Below are positions 63,181 through 64,000 of a stretch of DNA of 64,000 nt, in pieces (position 1 is the first letter of the stretch; the number at the start of each line of letters is the position of its first letter). A program made the position numbers and the translations under genes. The stretch comes from Alteromonas sp. KUL106. Its GTDB lineage: Bacteria > Pseudomonadota > Gammaproteobacteria > Enterobacterales > Alteromonadaceae. The stretch is from positions 124,001-188,000 of the forward strand of contig NZ_BLIG01000019.1 in the NCBI RefSeq assembly GCF_009811415.1. Direction: 5' to 3'. The notes beneath the pieces were generated by a model that had not been told where the DNA came from, ran no database searches, and saw only the letters and a list, made by a program, of their open reading frames with translations.

Positions 63181-64000
63181 TTACTTAATGGGTTTACGCG
63201 CATACCGTTTCAGCAGGCTCGGAACATCTAAAATAAGTGCGATTCCGCCGTCTGAAGTAATGGTTGCCCCCGCCATGCCAGGCGTACCCTGTAACAAGGC
63301 GTCAAGCGGCTTTATTACCACTTCTTCTTGACCTATTAGCGCGTCTACTACGAATCCGACTTGTTGTGTACCTATTTGTACTACAACAACGTGACCTTTA
63401 TCTCTTTCAATATTTTTGGGGCCACGAATCAGCCATTCGCCAAGGAAGAACAGCGGAATTGCTTTTGAACGAACTATCATTGTTAACTGGCCATCGACCG
63501 TGTTGGTCTTCTTGATGTCCATGTTTATTATCTCGTTCACTGCTCCCAATGGTAACGCAAAGGTCTGTTTTCCTACAACAATCATTAACGTAGGAAGAAT
63601 AGCGAGTGTCAGAGGTACCTTGATATCGAGTCGTGTACCTTTGCCTAGCTGCGAGTCTATATTTACAGTACCGTTAAGCTGGTTGATCTTTGTTTTGACC
63701 ACGTCCATCCCAACACCACGACCAGAGATATCGCTGATTTCTGTCTTGGTGGAGAAGCCAGGTGCGAAAATAAGATTAAACGCTTCAACATCGGACATGC
63801 GAGCGGCAGCATCTGCGTCTAGCACTCCGCGATTTATAGCTATCTCTTTAAGCTTTTCAGGGTCCATACCCTTGCCATCATCCTCAATAGTAAGGAGGAT
63901 ATGATCCCCTTCTTGAGAGGCTGACAGTTGAACGGTACCCATTCGAGGTTTGCCTGCCGCAGCGCGGTCGTCAGGCATTTCAATACCATGGTCTACAGAG
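63181..64000 (-). CDS. cheA: Chemotaxis histidine kinase CheA, partial (N-terminus beyond window)
   Basis: The frame is open to the window edge; 272 C-terminal residues are visible. They cover the end of the ATPase domain: N-box SVDHGIEMPDDR, the G1-type DDGKGMD, then the G2-type SGRGVGMDVV and GKGTRLDIKVPLTLAI. The CheW-like P5 domain follows (NEIINMDIKK; VVQIGTQQVGFVVDALIGQE; ATITSDGGIALILDVPSLL). The Hpt and CheY-binding domains are off the right edge. It is the most upstream chemotaxis gene in view. Confidence 0.95.
   Translation of the reverse strand, partial: SVDHGIEMPDDRAAAGKPRMGTVQLSASQEGDHILLTIEDDGKGMDPEKLKEIAINRGVLDADAAARMSDVEAFNLIFAPGFSTKTEISDISGRGVGMDVVKTKINQLNGTVNIDSQLGKGTRLDIKVPLTLAILPTLMIVVGKQTFALPLGAVNEIINMDIKKTNTVDGQLTMIVRSKAIPLFFLGEWLIRGPKNIERDKGHVVVVQIGTQQVGFVVDALIGQEEVVIKPLDALLQGTPGMAGATITSDGGIALILDVPSLLKRYARKPIK

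Overview
The window looks like a chromosomal segment of a marine, polarly flagellated gammaproteobacterium of the Alteromonadales, most likely Alteromonas or a close relative. This is inferred from gene content and order and was not tested by a database search. The supporting points are several TonB-dependent receptors (TBDRs), a TonB2/TtpC-type energising cluster, psp next to sap, the recX-alaS-csrA-tRNA(Ser)-tRNA(Arg) block, Na+-pump oxaloacetate decarboxylase, ParC/ParP in the chemotaxis operon, and moderate GC. I see no insertion sequence, prophage, integrase, rRNA or CRISPR array.

Layout. 1-4109: the start of a TBDR behind a TPP riboswitch, an acyl-CoA thioesterase and tmcA. 4297-9249 (minus): a six-gene TonB system (DUF3450, TtpC-type ExbB, ExbB, ExbD, TonB, TPR protein). 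9539-15890 (minus): a TBDR followed by a methyltransferase and two 2-oxoglutarate/Fe(II) oxygenases, the least explained cluster here. 16215-19160: an Oar-like TBDR. 19412-28037: amino-acid catabolism (tryptophan 2,3-dioxygenase, Leu/Phe-type dehydrogenase with a divergent Lrp regulator, maiA, fumarylacetoacetase, tyrR, phhA), with TyrR boxes before tyrR and phhA, plus a ComFB-like gene and the SRP RNA. 28126-36355: pspABC and divergent pspF, which runs directly into sapABCDF. 36433-39669: oadGAB. 40101-44444: tRNA-Ser/Arg/Arg, csrA, alaS, recX. 44563-47929: a DUF482 acyltransferase-like gene overlapping an M13 metallopeptidase. 48149-49098: betI beside a TBDR remnant. 49162-52589: SulP transporter and beta carbonic anhydrase with a divergent LysR regulator. 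52605-59395: metR, a decayed chemoreceptor-like gene, ppnP, a DUF938 gene, and a metA-metH(N)-metH(C) operon behind tandem MetJ boxes, with methionine synthase split into two genes. 59421-64000: the end of a chemotaxis operon (cheA, cheB, parC, parP, cheW, DUF2802).

How the parts fit. The TBDRs import substrates across the outer membrane and the TonB cluster supplies the energy. PhhA, MaiA and fumarylacetoacetase are three steps of phenylalanine/tyrosine degradation under TyrR; hppD and hmgA are not in the window. Methionine genes are under MetJ and probably MetR. Psp and Sap respond to envelope stress. ParC/ParP place the chemotaxis array at the pole.

Start codons were reassigned in many genes from Shine-Dalgarno position, overlap with neighbours, or family alignment from memory. 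Motif and family calls are by eye and memory.
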